Assembly (NCBI GenBank): GCA_964431965.1
Contig: CAYSLU010000012.1
Span: forward strand, 1-64,000
Reading direction: 5' to 3'
DNA length: 64,000 bases
DNA from: CAYSLU01 sp964431965
GTDB taxonomy: Bacteria > Verrucomicrobiota > Kiritimatiellia > CAIKKV01 > CAYSLU01
In this document: piece after piece, positions 1 through 9,460 of the stretch
How the letters are laid out: every line of letters starts with the position of its first letter
Numbering within the stretch: the first letter of the stretch is position 1
The notes under the pieces: model-generated
Told to the model about the DNA's origin: nothing
What the model saw: only the letters and a program-made list of their open reading frames with translations
Databases searched by the model: none
Program-made: the position numbers and the translations under genes

Positions 1-590
1 GGCTTGCCCATGCCGCCCGCCCCGATCTTCGAGAACGCGCCGATCATGCCGCTGACCGTGCCCAGCAGCCCCCAGAGCGGCGACATCGACGTCAGCAAGG
101 CCAGGAAGTTAACGAAGAAGGCGTACCGGGCCTCTTCGTGCCCCGCCGCCTCGGAGATCGCCGCCTCCACCTTCTCGCGCGATCCCGGCGCGTTGTCCGG
201 CTGAACCTGCTCCAGCCCTCGCACCAGCACGCGCGAGAAGAAGCAGTCGGTTGTCGTCGCCACGGTGTGCATCTGCTGGAGATCGCCTCCCGCGGCCGCC
301 GCCTTCATCTGCGCCACCACGCCCGGCGGCACCATCTTGCGCAGCCCCACTCGCTGGAAGTTCAGCACGACCAGCCAGACCGACATGAACGAGCACGCCC
401 CGAGCGGCCACATGGCCCACCCGCCCGACTTGATCAGGCTCCAGAGCGTCACGTGGCTCTCCATGCGCAGGGGGGCTGCCGGAGCGGCCGCAGACGGCGC
501 CGGGCCTCCCGTCTGCGCCCCGGCCCACAGGGCGCCGAGGGCCAGAATCGCCAGTACGCCAAACACCATCTGTCGATGCGCTCGTGTCAT
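1..590 (-). CDS. ExbB/TolQ/MotA-family proton channel protein (3' end off window)
   Basis: Probable energy-transducing channel subunit of the inner membrane, of the kind that works with ExbD and TonB-like partners. The 196 visible residues start with a signal-like hydrophobic segment ending near AGAQ. A membrane segment follows at about 52-74 (GGWAMWPLGACSFMSVWLVV), and a family-typical block near the visible end reads LTSMSPLWGLLGTVSGMIGA. The remaining helix lies beyond the left edge. The extra N-terminal signal segment is common in ExbB proteins of PVC and related bacteria. The start ATG lies inside the stop of the upstream TPR gene (ATGA overlap), so the two are translationally coupled. 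Family is confident; ExbB versus TolQ is not resolved. Confidence 0.85.
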   Translation of the reverse strand, partial: MTRAHRQMVFGVLAILALGALWAGAQTGGPAPSAAAPAAPLRMESHVTLWSLIKSGGWAMWPLGACSFMSVWLVVLNFQRVGLRKMVPPGVVAQMKAAAAGGDLQQMHTVATTTDCFFSRVLVRGLEQVQPDNAPGSREKVEAAISEAAGHEEARYAFFVNFLALLTSMSPLWGLLGTVSGMIGAFSKIGAGGMGK

Positions 591-1735
591 TTCGCTTTTC
601 CCTTCTCCGCTGCCGCCGGCTCCGCCGGCGGATTCTGATCCGTACCCTCGGCCGGCGCCTCCTTCGACGCCGGGCCGGCTCCGCCCGAGAGATCCGGCCT
701 CGGCCCGCGGACATCGGTTCCCGCCAGCAGCCCCTGCGACCGGGCGTCCATGTCCTCGTTGATGCCGAAGAATACGTTCTCGATGGCCGACGTCTCCTTG
801 GCCTTCGTCAGCCCCTTCTCCATCACGAAGGCGAGACGCGCCTTGGCCGCCTCCCCCCACTCCGTTCCCGGAAACAGCTTCGCCACCTCGTAGTACACAT
901 CCCGCGCCCGGTGCCACTCCAGCAGTTCCTCATAGCAGCGGGCCGACAGCAGCAGCGCGTCGGGGAACACATCGATGTCCTTGTTCTCGAACGACAGCGA
1001 CTTGACCGCAGCCCTCATGCCGCCCCGCGCGTCCCCCGCCGCCAGCCGAAGCCGGGACTGCGTGTACCAGTAGAGCCCGAAGGCCGCATCTCCCACCTCC
1101 GGCTCGCGAGCGGCCTCCAACTCTTTCGCCGCGCCGCGGCTGTCGCCCGCAAGAACCAAGCACAGCGCCGCGCGGATGCGGGCCGCCTCGGCCCCGGCAA
1201 AGCTGTCGGAGTCGGCCACCGCGCGGAAGATGCGGCACGCGTCCAGATAAGCCGCCTTGATCTTCTCCGCCTCCGCGGCCTTCGCCCGCGCCGCTGCATC
1301 CGCCGCCTTGATCATGGCCACGCCGCACGCCGAGGCCATCTCGGCGCCATTGTTGTCCTTCAGATCCAAGAACGGGATCAGTGGTGTCACAGCCGGCAGC
1401 AGCGTCCCCGCCGCCGCCGCCCAGTTCCGGGCCAGCAGCGCGCGCTGGTACGCCGTCTCGTCGAAGGCCACCCGGAAGTCCACGGACTCGACCTGGGCCA
1501 CCGGCATGGACACATAGGCGCCGGCCGGCCCCCCGCGCTCTCGATAGAGCAGCTTTACCCCCTCGCGGCCCACCAGCTCCAGCTCGCGCGAGACGCGGCC
1601 GGCCGTCACCTTGGCGACCACGGCGCGCGCCTCGGGGCCCGGGCCGGCCGGCGCCGGCTCGGCGCGCGCCGATGCCCCGAGGATCGCGGCCGCACACGCG
1701 GCCCCCGCCCATATGGCTCCCGATCGGCTGCTCAT
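587..1735 (-). CDS. Secreted TPR-like protein, 382 aa
   Basis: Periplasmic protein of unknown function, probably a scaffold for the ExbB-type channel encoded just downstream. The start at 1735 is chosen because it gives a clean signal peptide (MSSRSGAIWAGAACAAAILG, then ASARAEP) and overlaps the upstream stop as ATGA. An in-frame extension to 1981 exists but is antisense-like sequence. The middle (about 150-320) is alanine-rich and helical, with TPR-like pairs such as YQRALLARNWAAAAGTLLPA and CYEELLEWHRARDVYYEVAK. The tail is rich in Pro, Ala, Glu and Lys. The set TPR-TPR-ExbB recurs in PVC genomes in TonB-like operons (from memory); the exact role is inferred. Confidence 0.75.
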   Translation of the reverse strand: MSSRSGAIWAGAACAAAILGASARAEPAPAGPGPEARAVVAKVTAGRVSRELELVGREGVKLLYRERGGPAGAYVSMPVAQVESVDFRVAFDETAYQRALLARNWAAAAGTLLPAVTPLIPFLDLKDNNGAEMASACGVAMIKAADAAARAKAAEAEKIKAAYLDACRIFRAVADSDSFAGAEAARIRAALCLVLAGDSRGAAKELEAAREPEVGDAAFGLYWYTQSRLRLAAGDARGGMRAAVKSLSFENKDIDVFPDALLLSARCYEELLEWHRARDVYYEVAKLFPGTEWGEAAKARLAFVMEKGLTKAKETSAIENVFFGINEDMDARSQGLLAGTDVRGPRPDLSGGAGPASKEAPAEGTDQNPPAEPAAAEKGKAK

Positions 1736-4530
1736 AGCTTGCTCCGCAGCGCCTGCAACCGCTTCTGCGCCTCCGCGAGCTCCGGCGAATCCTTGAGCTC
1801 CGGGCTGGCGATCATCTCGGACAGCGTGTCCGCCGCCTTGTTGTACTGCTGCATCCGCGCCAGGCACTCCGCCCGCGCCAGGTAAGCCTTCCCAAGCCAG
1901 AGCGTGTAGTGGCGGTACATCACGTAGATCCGCTCGTAGAACGCGCAGGCCTCCTCGTAGCGCCGCTGCAGCCGGGCGCACTCCCCACGGCCGAACAGCG
2001 ACTCAGCCCACATGGGCCCCCGCCACTCACGCACGTTCAGCACGGCCGTGTAGCACGCATCGGCCTCCGCATACCGGTTCTGCTTCAGGTGGATCTCCCC
2101 CAGCATCATGTGGGCCTCAGCGGCTTCGCCGCTGGTCGCATAGACGTCCTTGATGACCGTGAGGTGCTTGATCGCGGTCTTGAAGTCCAAGCCGGCCGCC
2201 GCGTCGCGCGCGATGAACATGCGCGCCGACAAGGCGTAGTCGGTCTCCGGAAAATCGCGAACTGTTGCGTCGGCGACCTGAAGCGCCAGCTCGTGGTCGC
2301 CGCGCTTCTCGGCCTCGTCCAGCATCAGCTCGAGTACGCCGGGGCTCGCGTTCGTGATGTTCTCCGCGCGAACGATCTCCCGGAGCAGCTCCCGCTGGCG
2401 CTCCGGCGCCACGCCCGACTCGTACAGGAACACCCGCTTCAGGCGAAGCGCCAGGACCTTCTGCCCGCTCGCCGAGGCCCGCTGTTCGAGGTCCTCAAGA
2501 TCCTTCCAGGCGCGCTGGACGGAGTTGGTTTCCACCTTCTTGCCGCGCCCGATCCACTCGTCGAGGATCATGTCGATCCCCAGATCCGCACGCTGGTTGC
2601 CGTAGCGCTCAACGGCCTGCCGGTAGTACTCGATCGCGCCCGTCTTCTCTCCCATGCTCCACATGGCGGAGCCGACCCAGTAGATCGCGAGCGGGAGGTT
2701 CGCCCCCTCGCGGTTCGCCTCGATGTAGTCCGTGAAGTGCCGGATCATGCCGGAGAAGTCGCGCATCTCCTCGAGTAACTCGCCGCACCGGAAGGCCGCG
2801 TGGTTGTAGAACTCGACGTTGGTCTCCCGCTTCAGCACCTGCTGGTACCGAACCACCGCGCGCGGAAGCTCGCCGAACACGCCGGAGATGTCGCCGAGCA
2901 TCATGAACGCCTCCGCGCCCAGCTTGCTGTCCGGGTTCTGACCCACGAACTGCGCCAGCCGCGTCTCGGCGTCCCGGTAGCGCGTGCGCCCGAAGTCGCA
3001 GACGGCGCGCCGGAACGCCGCGTCGATGCGGTACGGGGAGTTGCTACCCGCCTCGATGACGTCGTCGAACGCCGGCGCCGCCTCCTCGAACTTCCGGTCG
3101 AACATGAGCCCCATCCCCATCCAGTACGTCCCGTCCGCCTGCCGCGGATTGCCCGGGTATGCGGTGTTCATCCGGCGCAGCCAGCCGACGGACTCCGCAA
3201 ACCGCTCCTCCATGAAGTGCGCGTAGCCGATCAGGAACATGCACTCGGCGGCTTCCTCGTGGCGCGGGCTCACCTCGAGCGCCTTCGTGAGCGTCGCGAT
3301 CACGGCCGGCCAGTTTTCCATCTTGGCGTGCATCTGGCCGACCATCAGCGTGACGCGATCGTAGTACTCGCCGCCCGGGTACACCTTCGTATACTCGTCG
3401 CCCAGCTCGAACGCGCGGTCCCACGGCTGCACCCGCGAGCCGCACTCGAACGCCAGATAGAGCGCTTCCTCGGCGCGCTTCCCCTCGGCCTGCCCGTACA
3501 GGTGAACGAACATCTCTTGCGCCTCGCGGTAGCGGAAGATCTCCATGTAGGCCCGCGCGATGCGGTAGAAGAGCTCGACGTCGTAGTTCTCGACTCCGGC
3601 CAGGGCCTTGATCTCCGCCTCCAGCTCGCCGATCCGCTCCTGCACCCGCATCACCCGCCGCGGGTCACCGCCCATCTTCTTGAGGCGCTCGGCGCGCTTC
3701 TGAAGCACATCGAGGTGGATCTCGCTCCGGGCCACCAGCGTGTCGTGCGGATACACCAGCCGGTACACCCACAGCGCGTCCCGGTACTTCTCCTCCCCGA
3801 ACAGGATGTCGCCCGCCTCCAGCGCCGACATGTTCAACGCCACGCTGCGCGAGGCGAACGAGTCCGGCAGCAGCAGGTACGGAACCAGCCGGTACACGTT
3901 CTCGAGCCGAAGCTCCTTCATGTAGGCGGTCGTGAGGAATGTGGCCGCCCAGCTCCGTCGATCCATGTCCGGCGCGATGTCGTACAGCTTCTTCAGCAGC
4001 GGCATCGCCCGATCCCACTGATCCTGCGCGAGGTGGCAGCGAATCATGCCCGCGTAGACGTCCGCTTCCAGGTCGCCCCCCAGGACATACCGCTTGAGCG
4101 CGTCGTCGTACGCCTTCAGCGCCTTCTCCAGCGCGCCGTCGAATCGGTAGGCGTCGGCTATGTAGACGGCCGCCTCGCCCGCCCTCGACCCGTTCCGGTA
4201 CTTCTTGAGGTACACCTCAAATGCGGTTCGCGCCTCGGCGAACTGCCCGGTCAGGAAATGGCAGATGCCCAGGCTGAAGTAGACGTGGGCCATGTCGGTC
4301 ACCGTGGTCTGGTCCGTACTTTGGCCATACCACTCGACCAGCTGCTGGAGGAGGCCGATCGCGTCGGCGTAGGCGCCCTGGCTGAGCGCCATGTTGGCCT
4401 TGGCGCGGACTTCGCGCGGCGTGTCCTGCGACCATGCCGGACCGGCAGCGACGACGAGGGCAATCGCCATTGCCGCCGCGCGGGCGATTCGACTCAAACC
4501 GGGCTCTTGGTGCGTCGCCATTCGGTTCAA
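1732..4530 (-). CDS. Large secreted TPR-repeat protein, 932 aa
   Basis: A periplasmic tetratricopeptide-repeat protein made almost entirely of helix-turn-helix pairs. It begins with a signal peptide (hydrophobic AAAMAIALVVAAGPAWSQ at about 18-35) and continues with repeats such as AEARTAFEVYLKKYRNGSRA, KFEEAAPAFDDVIEAGSNSP and NRYAEADACYTAVLNVREW to the C-terminus. Such repeats bind protein partners or peptidoglycan-associated complexes. An alternative ATG lies three codons downstream (4521). Its stop overlaps the start of the 382-residue TPR gene as ATGA, so it is probably the first gene of a TPR-TPR-ExbB operon. The 216 bases upstream hold no other gene and probably carry the promoter. Confidence 0.85.
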   Translation of the reverse strand: MNRMATHQEPGLSRIARAAAMAIALVVAAGPAWSQDTPREVRAKANMALSQGAYADAIGLLQQLVEWYGQSTDQTTVTDMAHVYFSLGICHFLTGQFAEARTAFEVYLKKYRNGSRAGEAAVYIADAYRFDGALEKALKAYDDALKRYVLGGDLEADVYAGMIRCHLAQDQWDRAMPLLKKLYDIAPDMDRRSWAATFLTTAYMKELRLENVYRLVPYLLLPDSFASRSVALNMSALEAGDILFGEEKYRDALWVYRLVYPHDTLVARSEIHLDVLQKRAERLKKMGGDPRRVMRVQERIGELEAEIKALAGVENYDVELFYRIARAYMEIFRYREAQEMFVHLYGQAEGKRAEEALYLAFECGSRVQPWDRAFELGDEYTKVYPGGEYYDRVTLMVGQMHAKMENWPAVIATLTKALEVSPRHEEAAECMFLIGYAHFMEERFAESVGWLRRMNTAYPGNPRQADGTYWMGMGLMFDRKFEEAAPAFDDVIEAGSNSPYRIDAAFRRAVCDFGRTRYRDAETRLAQFVGQNPDSKLGAEAFMMLGDISGVFGELPRAVVRYQQVLKRETNVEFYNHAAFRCGELLEEMRDFSGMIRHFTDYIEANREGANLPLAIYWVGSAMWSMGEKTGAIEYYRQAVERYGNQRADLGIDMILDEWIGRGKKVETNSVQRAWKDLEDLEQRASASGQKVLALRLKRVFLYESGVAPERQRELLREIVRAENITNASPGVLELMLDEAEKRGDHELALQVADATVRDFPETDYALSARMFIARDAAAGLDFKTAIKHLTVIKDVYATSGEAAEAHMMLGEIHLKQNRYAEADACYTAVLNVREWRGPMWAESLFGRGECARLQRRYEEACAFYERIYVMYRHYTLWLGKAYLARAECLARMQQYNKAADTLSEMIASPELKDSPELAEAQKRLQALRSKL

Positions 4531-4746
4531 CCGGACCCGATCCCTCGCCAGCCGTGCTCAGCGATGACGGGACTGAAGAGTACCGCAGCGCCACCCGAAC
4601 CCGCAACGCTTTTGCCCCGGCTTCTCCGCTCGTGCCATGCCTTCACTTCCCCTCGACGCACCTTGATCCGCTTCCCATGCCCTCTCCCGAATGGCACTAT
4701 ATGCCCGCGTTCGCGCGAGCCGACGCCCCGCGGATGGGACGAAGCC

Positions 4747-5199
4747 ATGAACAGCACGCCACCAGCCCGAGTTCGCCTCCGCGCGGTGCACCTTCGGAGC
4801 CTCACGCCCCCGCCGGCGGCGCCACTCCTCGCCGGGATCTGCGTCGCGGCACTCGCGATCGCCGCGACGGGCGCATGCGCTCAGACAGACGAACCGGAGA
4901 CAAACGTGGCGCCCGCGACCGTCCTGCGCGTGCGCATCCGGACCGCGCAGGAGGAGTTCGTGCGCACCGTATCCGGGGCCGTCGGCGTGGACGAGCGCAT
5001 CATCTGGGTGACCCTCCCGGCCGGGACCTCCACGAACAACCTGGCGGCATGCCTGTTTCCAGCCCTCGAGCGCGCCCGGGGGGCCACACTTACCGCGCCG
5101 GAGAAGGACGAGATCGCGCGCGCCGAGGAACGCCGCGCCAAGCGCATCGCGAGCGCGTGGCAGGATCACATCGAGGACACCGCGAAGCGGCGCCCGTAG
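4747..5199 (+). CDS. Small secreted protein of unknown function, 150 aa
   Basis: Not recognised. The sequence shows a long basic n-region, a hydrophobic core (LLAGICVAALAIAATGACAQ, about 27-46) that looks like a signal peptide, then a compact domain of about 70 residues containing TVLRVRIRTAQEEFVRTVSG and DERIIWVTLPAGTSTNNLA. The C-terminus is charged and helical (EKDEIARAEERRAKRIASAW). It is transcribed away from the TPR operon and toward the convergent membrane-protein gene, with 15 bases between stops. The ribosome site is weak. The secretion signal and clean domain make it more credible than the overlapping minus-strand reading frames. It could be a partner of the neighbouring channel system, but nothing in the sequence proves that. 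Confidence 0.55.
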   Translation: MNSTPPARVRLRAVHLRSLTPPPAAPLLAGICVAALAIAATGACAQTDEPETNVAPATVLRVRIRTAQEEFVRTVSGAVGVDERIIWVTLPAGTSTNNLAACLFPALERARGATLTAPEKDEIARAEERRAKRIASAWQDHIEDTAKRRP

Positions 5200-5214
5200 C
5201 CGGCCGGGTTCATC

Positions 5215-5571
5215 TCAGGCTGGACGCGCCCGCCGAACGGCCGCCAGCACCACCCCATACTGAACGGCGAAGCAGGCGAGCAGGGCGGCGGCGGCCATCG
5301 GAACGCCCTTCCATGGCAGGGCGGCGTTCAAGGTGGGGTAGAACACGAAGACGTTCATCCACCAGCCGTCACACACCGCGTCGGGCACGCCCGCATACCG
5401 GGCCAGCCCCGGAACGATCGCCCACAGCCCCAGGCCCCAGGAGGCCAGGAGCCACAGCCGGGCCGCCGGCGCCAGAGGGCGGCGGGCACGCCACGCCGTC
5501 GCCAGCGGCCCCGCGGCCGCCGCCATCCCGGCCGCCATCCCGATCGCAAAGTGCAGCCCTGAATGCGCCAT
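5215..5571 (-). CDS. Small membrane protein, 118 aa
   Basis: Unrecognised integral membrane protein. About four hydrophobic segments are visible: HFAIGMAAGMAAAAGPLAT near the start, RLWLLASWGLGLWAIVPGLA in the middle, a third around FVFYPTLNAALPW and a last one at about 92-110 (MAAAALLACFAVQYGVVLAA). It sits 3 bases downstream of a similar-sized membrane gene, which in turn is 1 base from an O-antigen ligase-like gene, so the three appear co-transcribed. That setting suggests a role at the inner membrane in envelope polysaccharide handling; this is inference from position only. Confidence 0.65.
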   Translation of the reverse strand: MAHSGLHFAIGMAAGMAAAAGPLATAWRARRPLAPAARLWLLASWGLGLWAIVPGLARYAGVPDAVCDGWWMNVFVFYPTLNAALPWKGVPMAAAALLACFAVQYGVVLAAVRRARPA

Positions 5572-5574
5572 GAC

Positions 5575-5925
5575 CTACTCCCGCCCTCCCCCCTCACGCC
5601 GCCGCAGCTCGCGCCACGCCGCCCACAGCATCGCCACGGCCATCGCGATCGCCGCGATGTTCCAGAGCGACGAGTCCGTCTCGCGCTGGTCGATCGTGTA
5701 GTGCCAGAAGAAGATGTCGGTGCGCGGATCATGAGCCAGGCGCTGGTAGAGGTCCGCCATGCCCAACGCCCGCGGCAGGTCGGGCGCCACCGCCCACAGC
5801 GCGCCCGCCGCCATGGCGACCGGCGTGAGGGCCAGCATGCGCCAGGACGCCCGCCCGCCGCGAGCCGCATACGCAATGGCCGCGAGGGCGAAAGGCAAGA
5901 GCGCGCCCAGGACTGCTTGGTTCAT
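5575..5925 (-). CDS. Small membrane protein, 116 aa
   Basis: Unrecognised integral membrane protein with three hydrophobic stretches: about 4-20 (AVLGALLPFALAAIAYAA), about 30-48 (MLALTPVAMAAGALWAVAP) and about 88-105 (LWNIAAIAMAVAMLWAAW). Between the second and third lies a polar loop with aromatic and acidic residues, DPRTDIFFWHYTIDQRETDS, which could be a periplasmic or active loop. It ends in basic and glycine residues. Located between the O-antigen ligase-like gene and another small membrane gene, with 1 and 3 base spacings, so it is very likely part of that operon. Confidence 0.65.
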   Translation of the reverse strand: MNQAVLGALLPFALAAIAYAARGGRASWRMLALTPVAMAAGALWAVAPDLPRALGMADLYQRLAHDPRTDIFFWHYTIDQRETDSSLWNIAAIAMAVAMLWAAWRELRRREGGGRE

Positions 5926-5926
5926 G

Positions 5927-7690
5927 TCACTTCTCCGGCACAGCCGGAACCGGGACCCACGCCCGGATCTCCTTCACGCGCGCGAATGCGGTGCGCGCGC
6001 CCATGCGGTTGCCCAGCTTCAGGCGCGCCGCGCCCAGTTCCCGCCACACCCGGTAGTTGTTGCGGTCGTACCAGGCCGCCTGCAGCAGGCAGCGCTCCCC
6101 GAACCTGACGATATCCCGATCCGAGGAGTCGGATGCCGCCCGCCCGAGATGATACCACGCCTGCGCCGAAGGAGGCGCCCAGACAACGGCTCTCGCCAGC
6201 TGCTCCGGCGGCGAGGCAATCAGGTCGGCCTCGGAGTCGAGCGCGCCCATCTCGCCCCACCACACGCATAGAACGAGAGCGGCCGTCACTCCCGCCAGCG
6301 CGCCGGAAAAGCCGGCCCGCGCACCGACCTCGGCCTCGGCTGGCGACTCCGGCGCGGCCAGCGCGCCCGCCAGCGCGGCCAGGGTCACCGCGTAGAGCGG
6401 AACGCTCAGAGCGAAATCGAGGCTCGCATGCACGGCAGCCACGGCCAGCGCGCCGCCCGCGGCCACCAGCCGCACGCTGTCGGCCGCGCCGCCCGCCCGA
6501 CGCACGTCCCTCGCCAGCGCCGCCGCCAGGAGCAGCGCCAGCGCGACTCCGACCAGCCCGCCTTCCGCGAGCGCCTGCACGTACTCGTTCTCGGCGTGCG
6601 TGAGGTAGCCGCTCGCCGTGGTCCGCCGGTGCTGCGGGTACACCGTGCGCAACGCGTTCGCGCCGACTCCGGCCACCGGATACGCCTTCCACACGGCCAC
6701 GGTGTCCCGCCAGGCCGCCACCCGCGTGCGGAAGCTCGGGGTGTCCGTCGCATGCTCCAGCGTTCCGATCCGGTCAAGGACCTCCGGCTCGGCGAACCGC
6801 AGCACGGCCATGGCGGAGGCCGCCATGAGCAGGATCACCAGGAAGCTCAGCACGACCCGGCGCCGCGCGAACAGGAGGACGGCGGCGGCCAGAAACGCCG
6901 TCGCGCCCGCGACGACCGCGCCGCGCGAGTGCGATGCGACAACGCCGGCACCCAGCAGAGCCACACACAGCGTGCTCGCCTGCGCGGTGCCCAGGCGGCG
7001 CTTCGACAGATCGTCCGCCAGCAAGGCAAGCGCCGCCGGCAGCAGCAGCGCCATGTATCCCCCGAAGTGGTTTCGGTTCATGAAGCAGGCCGCCGGCGCC
7101 GGCAGCGCGTGCGGGATCGGGATCAGCCAGAGCAGGGTGTCGCCCTGCGGCGCATACCAGCGGTTCAGGCACCCGGCCACCGCAACGGCCGCCCCGATCG
7201 CAACCACGCCCCGCACCAGCCGGCGCGCCCCGGCCGCTCCCAGCCGCGCGCCCAGCGCGAAGGCGCCGAACATGGCCACGGCCAGGACCGCGATCCGCAT
7301 CGTGCCGGCGCGGTTCCGCGTGAACGACACACCCGGAGTGGCGCCGTCCTCCGCGATCCATCCCAGATCCCTCGCGCGCTCCACCGCCTTCACGGCCTTC
7401 ACATTCTGGGTGTAGCGCTCCTTGCCGAGGAAAGCGGCCGCCCTCGGCGGAAGCGGAAGCAGCGTCAGCATCAGGAATCCGAGAATCGCCAGGAACGCCC
7501 ATGGCGCCCACGAGCGGCCACGCGGCGTGGGCACCGGCCCGCCCGCAGCGGCGGATGGCAGGCCGATCAGGAACGCGGAGCCCGCGAGCCCCACCGCCGC
7601 CGCGCAGACCGTCCAGGCAAACACGCCGGCGCCCGATCCGGCCAGAAACAGGATCCCCAGCAGCAGGACGAGCAGGCTGATCACGCTCAT
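5927..7690 (-). CDS. O-antigen ligase / Wzy-family membrane protein, 587 aa
   Basis: Polytopic inner-membrane protein of the O-antigen ligase/polymerase family, which joins or polymerises lipid-linked glycans at the periplasmic face. Start 7690 is chosen because MSVISLLVLLLGILFLAGSG gives an immediate membrane helix; an in-frame extension to 7855 looks non-coding. About a dozen hydrophobic segments follow. The family signature loop is at about 375-400, where SGYLTHAENEYVQALAEGGL contains the His-x-Asn typical of Wzy_C. The C-terminal ~80 residues are soluble and TPR-like (AWYHLGRAASDSSDRDIVRF, RVWRELGAARLKLGNRMGAR). Together with waaA upstream it supports LPS or exopolysaccharide assembly. 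Ligase versus polymerase cannot be decided here. Confidence 0.8.
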   Translation of the reverse strand: MSVISLLVLLLGILFLAGSGAGVFAWTVCAAAVGLAGSAFLIGLPSAAAGGPVPTPRGRSWAPWAFLAILGFLMLTLLPLPPRAAAFLGKERYTQNVKAVKAVERARDLGWIAEDGATPGVSFTRNRAGTMRIAVLAVAMFGAFALGARLGAAGARRLVRGVVAIGAAVAVAGCLNRWYAPQGDTLLWLIPIPHALPAPAACFMNRNHFGGYMALLLPAALALLADDLSKRRLGTAQASTLCVALLGAGVVASHSRGAVVAGATAFLAAAVLLFARRRVVLSFLVILLMAASAMAVLRFAEPEVLDRIGTLEHATDTPSFRTRVAAWRDTVAVWKAYPVAGVGANALRTVYPQHRRTTASGYLTHAENEYVQALAEGGLVGVALALLLAAALARDVRRAGGAADSVRLVAAGGALAVAAVHASLDFALSVPLYAVTLAALAGALAAPESPAEAEVGARAGFSGALAGVTAALVLCVWWGEMGALDSEADLIASPPEQLARAVVWAPPSAQAWYHLGRAASDSSDRDIVRFGERCLLQAAWYDRNNYRVWRELGAARLKLGNRMGARTAFARVKEIRAWVPVPAVPEK

Positions 7691-7718
7691 AGATTCGCGC
7701 CCCCGTGTTCGGCGGCGA

Positions 7719-9446
7719 TCATAGTCCCCCTCCCGCGCCCCGATCAATCCCCGGAACCCGGGCTCCGGGAGGATCCGCCTGCCCCGCCGGCGCATACACC
7801 GAAACGCCGTCTCGCTCGTACAGAGAGCGCGCCCCGGCAGGCTTCTCGCCGGCACCGCTCACCGTCACGTAGTAGGCCCGCGGCGCCCGGCCATACCAGG
7901 ACACATCCGTGTCGCTCAGGGCCAGCACCTCCCGAAGCCAGCGAGTCCATGCCGCGACCGCCTCCCGAGGGGCCCCCCGCAGCGGCGGCGGCGGCGTCAC
8001 CGAGATCCGCGCGGCCCCCCCCGGCGTCACGTCGAACCGCGGGCACCCCGACACATACGCCTGCACCTGCGCCTGCACGCGCGGCGGACCGTGCACCGTG
8101 AACGGGCCGGCTGGGTCATAGGCCTCGAGAAAGAGCGCGGCCGACCGCACCGCGCGAGGCGTCGCCAGCATCGACCGATGCACGACCGTCGCGCCGGCCG
8201 CGCCGGCCGCCAGCACGAGAATCACAGCCCCGAGGATGCGCCCCGCGGACCCGCGCACGCGCCCGAGCGTGGCCACGCCGTCCGCCGCCATCAGGGCCGC
8301 AAAGGGCAGCAGCACCAGCGCGCCGTAGGCATCGCCCGTAAACGACAGCGGAAGAGCCACGCAGGCGCCGGCTGCAATCATCCGCCCGCCCGGTTCCCGG
8401 TTCCACCGGCGGCCGGCCGCGAGACTGACTGCCGCCAGCGGCAGCAGCACGCCGAACCGCATGACGCCTGCGCGCGCGACGGATAGTGGCGCTCCCAGCG
8501 CGCTGCCGGGCGCCGCCATGGACGCAACAACGGCGAACGGAACGATGGCCAGGGCCAGAGTGAGCCGCCCCGCACTCCGCGGAAGAGCCAGGGCCAGCAC
8601 GCCCGCCACCGCCATCAGCGCCACGGCCACGCCTCCGGTCTTGTGGCAAAGCGCGAGTGCGACGGCGCCGGCCGCGGCCCCCGCCCACGCCCGCCAGTGC
8701 GGGAGCCGCGTGCAGGCCAGAAGGAAGAGCGGAAACAGCGCTAGGAACAGGCCCCGCCCGGTCGCCCAGTGCGTGTAGCGGACAAACACCGGCGCCAGGC
8801 CGTAGAGCACCGCCGCCCACGCGGTCGTCCGCCCGCCGCCGAATACCCGCTCGGCCAGCCGGAACATGCCGCAGATCCCCGTGAAGCCGGCCACGAGTGA
8901 CACGAGGAAGTATCCCCACTCGACGCCGGCTCCAAACAGCTGAGCCGTCGCCAGCACCAGAGGCTGAGCGCTCGGATAGGAGCGCGGGGTGAAGCCGAAC
9001 AGCGAGAGCGGGTGGACGAGCCAGGCGATGCGTTGCTCCAAGATCACGCTGGTCGCCAAGTCCTGCCACTTGTAGGTGTCGATACCCGCCAGCGCGGTCA
9101 CGGGCACCACGAGCACGGCGAACGCCAGGAGCACAACGGCCACCGGCCTCTCGTCACCCGTCACGCGAGGCCTGATCTCGACCCGCCGAAGCCCGGCGAG
9201 GAGCGTCACGCACGCCGTGAGCCCCGCGTACATCAGCGCCGCGGCCGCGGCGCCGATGGGTATCCCCGCCGCGTGCAGCGACAGAAGCACGCCGCCCGCC
9301 ATCGCCACGGCGCTGCACCCCCACCCGGCCACGGCGGAGGTGAGCGTCGCCCTCGGCATCAGGACGCGCGACGCCAGCCACGGCGCAACGCCGAACGCCA
9401 GCACGAGTCCGGCCGCAGATACGATCAACGCGGAAATGTCATCCAT
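7719..9446 (-). CDS. Polytopic membrane protein, GT-C-like, 575 aa
   Basis: Integral membrane protein with about 12 hydrophobic segments and a soluble tail, the architecture of lipid-dependent (GT-C) glycosyltransferases of the ArnT/PMT kind. The start at 9446 (MDDISALIVSAAGLVL) gives a hydrophobic N-terminus directly; in-frame sequence further upstream is antisense to the next gene. A periplasmic loop at about 125-165 carries aromatic and charged residues (ALAGIDTYKWQDLATSVILE). The C-terminal ~150 residues are soluble and Pro-rich. No diagnostic DxD or ExD signature was confirmed, so the enzymatic call is tentative. It lies 28 bases upstream of the O-antigen ligase-like gene and 14 bases downstream of the SBBP protein. 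Confidence 0.65.
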   Translation of the reverse strand: MDDISALIVSAAGLVLAFGVAPWLASRVLMPRATLTSAVAGWGCSAVAMAGGVLLSLHAAGIPIGAAAAALMYAGLTACVTLLAGLRRVEIRPRVTGDERPVAVVLLAFAVLVVPVTALAGIDTYKWQDLATSVILEQRIAWLVHPLSLFGFTPRSYPSAQPLVLATAQLFGAGVEWGYFLVSLVAGFTGICGMFRLAERVFGGGRTTAWAAVLYGLAPVFVRYTHWATGRGLFLALFPLFLLACTRLPHWRAWAGAAAGAVALALCHKTGGVAVALMAVAGVLALALPRSAGRLTLALAIVPFAVVASMAAPGSALGAPLSVARAGVMRFGVLLPLAAVSLAAGRRWNREPGGRMIAAGACVALPLSFTGDAYGALVLLPFAALMAADGVATLGRVRGSAGRILGAVILVLAAGAAGATVVHRSMLATPRAVRSAALFLEAYDPAGPFTVHGPPRVQAQVQAYVSGCPRFDVTPGGAARISVTPPPPLRGAPREAVAAWTRWLREVLALSDTDVSWYGRAPRAYYVTVSGAGEKPAGARSLYERDGVSVYAPAGQADPPGARVPGIDRGAGGGL

Positions 9447-9460
9447 CCGGGCCTCCCGCT